A stretch of 7,146 bases of DNA from the NCBI GenBank assembly GCA_023262245.1, contig JALRDC010000104.1:1-7146 (forward strand). Reading direction: 5' to 3'. A model generated the notes under the pieces. The model did not search any database, had not been told where the DNA came from, and saw nothing but the letters and a program-made list of their open reading frames with translations. How positions within the stretch are numbered: position 1 is the stretch's first letter; each line of letters opens with the position of its first letter. Below, piece after piece: positions 5,101 through 7,146 of the stretch. A program made the translations under genes and the position numbers. Source of the DNA: Flavobacteriaceae bacterium. GTDB lineage: Bacteria > Bacteroidota > Bacteroidia > Flavobacteriales > Flavobacteriaceae.

Positions 5101-6738
5101 ATGGCATTAGGAAAAACAAACCCTACACAAACCAAGGCGTGGAACGAACTTGCGTCTCATTTTACAACAGCTAAAAAAGATCAGATTTTAGAACTTTTTA
5201 AAGCAGAATCCAACAGAGCTGAAGATTTCTTTATCCAGTGGAACGATTTTGCTTTTGATTACTCTAAAAACTGTATTTCGGATAAAACTAGAGCCCTTTT
5301 ATTGGAGCTCGCAAATGAAGTAAATTTAAAAGATGCAATCGATAAGTACTTCTCTGGAGATTTAATCAACGAAACAGAAAACAGAGCGGTATTGCACACA
5401 GCTCTAAGAGCAAATCCTTCTGCAGATATCAGAGTTAATGGTGAGAATGTGATGGCTGAAGTTGCTTCTGTAAAAGCAAAAATTAAAGCTTTTTCAAATG
5501 CGGTGATTTCTGGATCTAAAAAAGGATATACCGGCAAGGCTTTTACCGATGTGGTTAATATTGGAATTGGCGGTTCTGACTTAGGACCAGCCATGGTTGT
5601 CGAAGCACTTGCTTATTATCAAAACCATCTCAAGATGCACTTTGTGAGCAATGTGGATGGCGATCACGTATCAGAAGTGATCAAGGGTCTTAACCCTGAA
5701 ACAACCCTTTTTGTAGTGGTTTCAAAAACATTTACTACTCAAGAAACACTTAGCAATGCAACCACTATTAAAAATTGGTTTTTAGAAACTGCTTCAGAAG
5801 CAGATGTTGCAAAACATTTTGCTGCAGTATCGACCAATCTAGAGGCGATTGAGAACTTTGGAATTGACCTTGAAAACGTTTTCCCTATGTGGGATTGGGT
5901 CGGAGGTCGTTTCTCTCTTTGGAGTGCAGTTGGATTATCGATTGCCCTTTCGGTAGGTTATGATCATTTTGAAGGCCTTTTAGAAGGAGCAAGAGCAATG
6001 GACGATCATTTTAAATCGGCAGATTTTCAAGATAATATTCCAGTGATGATGGCGCTTATCAGTGTGTGGTATGCTAATTTCCACGGTGCTGAATCAGAGG
6101 CTATCATTCCATACACACAATATTTAAGCCGTTTTGCTGCTTATTTGCAACAAGGGATTATGGAAAGTAATGGGAAGTATGTCGACCGTTCAGGTGCAAA
6201 GGTAACCTATCAAACAGGTACCATTATCTGGGGAGAGCCAGGAACCAACTCACAACACGCCTTCTTCCAACTTATACACCAAGGAACCAAAATAATTCCA
6301 ACGGATTTTATCGGTTACAAAAAATCGCTCCACCAAAAACAAGATCATCACGATAAATTGATGTCCAATTTCTTCGCGCAAACGGAAGCTCTTTGTAAAG
6401 GTAAAACTAAAGAAGAAGTCATCGCTGAGTTTGAAGCTAAAGGAACTGATTTAAAAAGCGTTGAACACATTATTCCGTTTAAAGTTTTTGAAGGGAATAA
6501 ACCGACCAACACCTTTTTAATCGATCAATTAACACCGAAATCGCTTGGTTCGCTCATAGCCGCCTATGAACATAAAATCTTTGTTCAAGGAGTGATTTGG
6601 AACATCTACAGTTATGACCAATGGGGTGTAGAACTCGGAAAGCAATTAGCCAATACCATTTTAAAAGACATGGAAGGGACTGCTCAAGGAGATCACGATC
6701 CTTCAACAACCCATCTTCTGAAACGTTATTTGAGCTAA
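5101..6738 (+). CDS. pgi: Glucose-6-phosphate isomerase
   Basis: This cytoplasmic enzyme interconverts glucose-6-phosphate and fructose-6-phosphate in glycolysis and gluconeogenesis. At 545 residues it is full length for the classic PGI family. Both family signatures are intact: DWVGGRFSLWSAVG at 265-278 and VIWNIYSYDQWGVELGK at 498-514. The catalytic residues are E355 (GIMESNG), H386 (NSQHAFF) and K514 (ELGK), at the same numbers as I recall for the E. coli enzyme. The phosphate-binding segments GIGGSDLGP (155-163) and SKTFTTQET (208-216) are also present. The ATG follows the peptidase stop after only TT, with no Shine-Dalgarno sequence and no promoter match in the gap, so expression probably depends on the peptidase promoter and may be translationally coupled. 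The downstream end is marked by a hairpin overlapping the stop codon. No anomaly was seen. Confidence 0.98.
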   Translation: MALGKTNPTQTKAWNELASHFTTAKKDQILELFKAESNRAEDFFIQWNDFAFDYSKNCISDKTRALLLELANEVNLKDAIDKYFSGDLINETENRAVLHTALRANPSADIRVNGENVMAEVASVKAKIKAFSNAVISGSKKGYTGKAFTDVVNIGIGGSDLGPAMVVEALAYYQNHLKMHFVSNVDGDHVSEVIKGLNPETTLFVVVSKTFTTQETLSNATTIKNWFLETASEADVAKHFAAVSTNLEAIENFGIDLENVFPMWDWVGGRFSLWSAVGLSIALSVGYDHFEGLLEGARAMDDHFKSADFQDNIPVMMALISVWYANFHGAESEAIIPYTQYLSRFAAYLQQGIMESNGKYVDRSGAKVTYQTGTIIWGEPGTNSQHAFFQLIHQGTKIIPTDFIGYKKSLHQKQDHHDKLMSNFFAQTEALCKGKTKEEVIAEFEAKGTDLKSVEHIIPFKVFEGNKPTNTFLIDQLTPKSLGSLIAAYEHKIFVQGVIWNIYSYDQWGVELGKQLANTILKDMEGTAQGDHDPSTTHLLKRYLS

Positions 6739-6760
6739 ACACGGTTTTGTTGAGCTTTTT
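6733..6760 (+). terminator. Probable terminator overlapping the pgi stop codon
   Basis: AGCTAAACA (6733-6741) pairs with TGTTGAGCT (6748-6756) in a 9-bp stem with one A-G mismatch and a 6-nt loop, followed by a short T run (6756-6760). The stem includes the TAA stop (6736-6738). It is weaker than the terminator at 3696. Confidence 0.5.
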
Positions 6761-6803
6761 ATGTCTTATTTTCTACAAAAAAAGTACTATTTTCCTATAA
6801 TAT

Positions 6804-6839
6804 GTTAAATTTTACTAAATTTGTAGTGCTAAAATTAAC
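6804..6839. repeat. Imperfect dyad in the TonB-receptor upstream region
   Basis: GTTAAATTTTA (6804-6814) is complementary to TAAAATTAAC (6830-6839) apart from one extra A. The enclosed 15 bases contain TAAATTTG (6816-6823), a match to TAnnTTTG. It may be an upstream promoter flanked by an operator, but the region is so AT-rich that chance symmetry is likely. Confidence 0.3.
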
Positions 6840-6845
6840 AGTTCC

Positions 6846-6862
6846 CTAACATTCAATGTTAG
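6846..6862. promoter_or_regulatory. Perfect 8-bp palindrome, candidate operator of the TonB-receptor gene
   Basis: CTAACATT-C-AATGTTAG is a perfect inverted repeat with a single central base. It ends 8 bp before the predicted -7 element at 6871 and so covers the spacer and -33 region. No T tract follows, so it is not a terminator. Binding by a repressor or activator is inferred from symmetry and position only. Confidence 0.45.
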
Positions 6863-6870
6863 ATCTTCTG

Positions 6871-6878
6871 TAGTTTTG
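6871..6878 (+). promoter_or_regulatory. Predicted -7 element of the TonB-dependent receptor gene
   Basis: TAGTTTTG matches TAnnTTTG and would start transcription near 6883, leaving a leader of about 25 nt to the ATG at 6908. A -33 TTG is missing, as expected if an activator helps or if the upstream dyad plays a role. The leader has no Shine-Dalgarno sequence. Confidence 0.5.
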
Positions 6879-6907
6879 CAGGATAAAATTAAACTTTAAT
6901 TCATTAC

Positions 6908-7146
6908 ATGAAAAAAATGCTCACTTCGATTGTATGTTGCTTAGCAGCTACAATCACCTTTGCTCAAGAAACCGAAACGTCATCGTCTACGGTTGAATTA
7001 GAAGAAGTAGTAGTACTTCAATCCAAAGTGATTGATGTTGCTCAAGAACGTGTTACTCCAGTGGCAGTAACATCAATTAAAGCAAGTGAAATCGCTTTAA
7101 AAGTAGGGAACTTAGAATTCCCAGAGATTATGAACACCACTCCAGG
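6908..7146 (+). CDS. TonB-dependent outer-membrane receptor, N-terminal fragment
   Basis: The frame runs from ATG at 6908 off the right edge, giving 79 complete codons. Residues 1-19 form a Sec signal peptide (MKK, hydrophobic core, then TFA before QE), with likely cleavage after Ala19. An acidic, serine-rich linker leads to VELEEVVVLQSK, a typical start of the Bacteroidota plug domain. Then come TPVAVTSIKASEI and EFPEIMNTTPG, which match the first strands and helices of the plug. No N-terminal carboxypeptidase-like (CarboxypepD_reg) domain precedes the plug, unlike SusC-type receptors, so this is more like a siderophore, metal or vitamin receptor. The substrate cannot be told from this fragment. 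The upstream region with a palindrome and its own promoter suggests separate regulation from pgi. Confidence 0.88.
   Translation, partial: MKKMLTSIVCCLAATITFAQETETSSSTVELEEVVVLQSKVIDVAQERVTPVAVTSIKASEIALKVGNLEFPEIMNTTP

Noticed and set aside
4920..5174. Plus-strand alternative frame spanning the M23-pgi junction
   Set aside because: It overlaps the ends of two well-supported genes in another frame and its sequence resembles no protein family.
5259..5594. Minus-strand open frame of 111 codons inside pgi
   Set aside because: Antisense to conserved PGI sequence; its length is explained by codon bias on the sense strand.
6554..6742. Minus-strand open frame at the 3' end of pgi
   Set aside because: Antisense to the second PGI signature, starts within the terminator hairpin and has no recognisable domain.
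1..7146. CRISPR array, insertion sequence, phage or defence island
   Set aside because: No regularly spaced direct repeats, transposase, integrase or terminal inverted repeats were seen; the gene content is ordinary chromosomal.

Overview
The window looks like a chromosomal segment from a member of the Bacteroidota, most likely class Flavobacteriia. The evidence is the AT-rich composition, start codons without Shine-Dalgarno sequences, several matches to the Bacteroidota -7 promoter element TAnnTTTG just upstream of genes, a Bacteroidota-style LspA with an extra insertion, and the start of a TonB-dependent receptor. Most of the content is housekeeping. No transposase, CRISPR array, phage gene or recognised defence system was seen.

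Left part (1-1135): the 3' end of lspA (lipoprotein signal peptidase, + strand) converges with a two-gene minus-strand unit and overlaps it by 4 bp. That unit encodes a four-helix membrane protein and, 3 nt downstream, a 63-residue XRE-type DNA-binding protein. Its promoter region holds two near-identical 18-bp inverted repeats exactly 42 bp apart. They cover the predicted start site and the -33 region, which suggests autorepression. This small regulator/membrane-protein module is the least understood system in the window.

Middle part (1136-3772): fau (5-formyltetrahydrofolate cyclo-ligase, minus) and uvrC (excision nuclease subunit, plus) are divergent, with start codons only 54 bp apart and interlocked promoters. 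After uvrC comes a 237-bp gap with a perfect 11-bp helix enclosing a GC-rich hairpin, then a strong Rho-independent terminator. It is either a structured 3' UTR or a small RNA.

Right part (3773-7146): a membrane-anchored M23 (LytM-type) metallopeptidase and pgi (glucose-6-phosphate isomerase) form a tight pair with 2 nt between stop and start. The peptidase has Cys where the family's third zinc ligand is normally His. A terminator overlaps the pgi stop codon. A 169-bp gap with two dyad-symmetric elements and a promoter match then leads to the N-terminus of a TonB-dependent outer-membrane receptor, cut by the window edge.

The genes cover envelope biogenesis (lspA, M23 peptidase, TonB receptor), DNA repair (uvrC), folate metabolism (fau) and central carbon metabolism (pgi). 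They do not form one pathway. Transcription seems to be in four or five units: lspA; fau, possibly reading through into the membrane protein/HTH pair; the pair from its own promoter; uvrC; M23-pgi; and the receptor.
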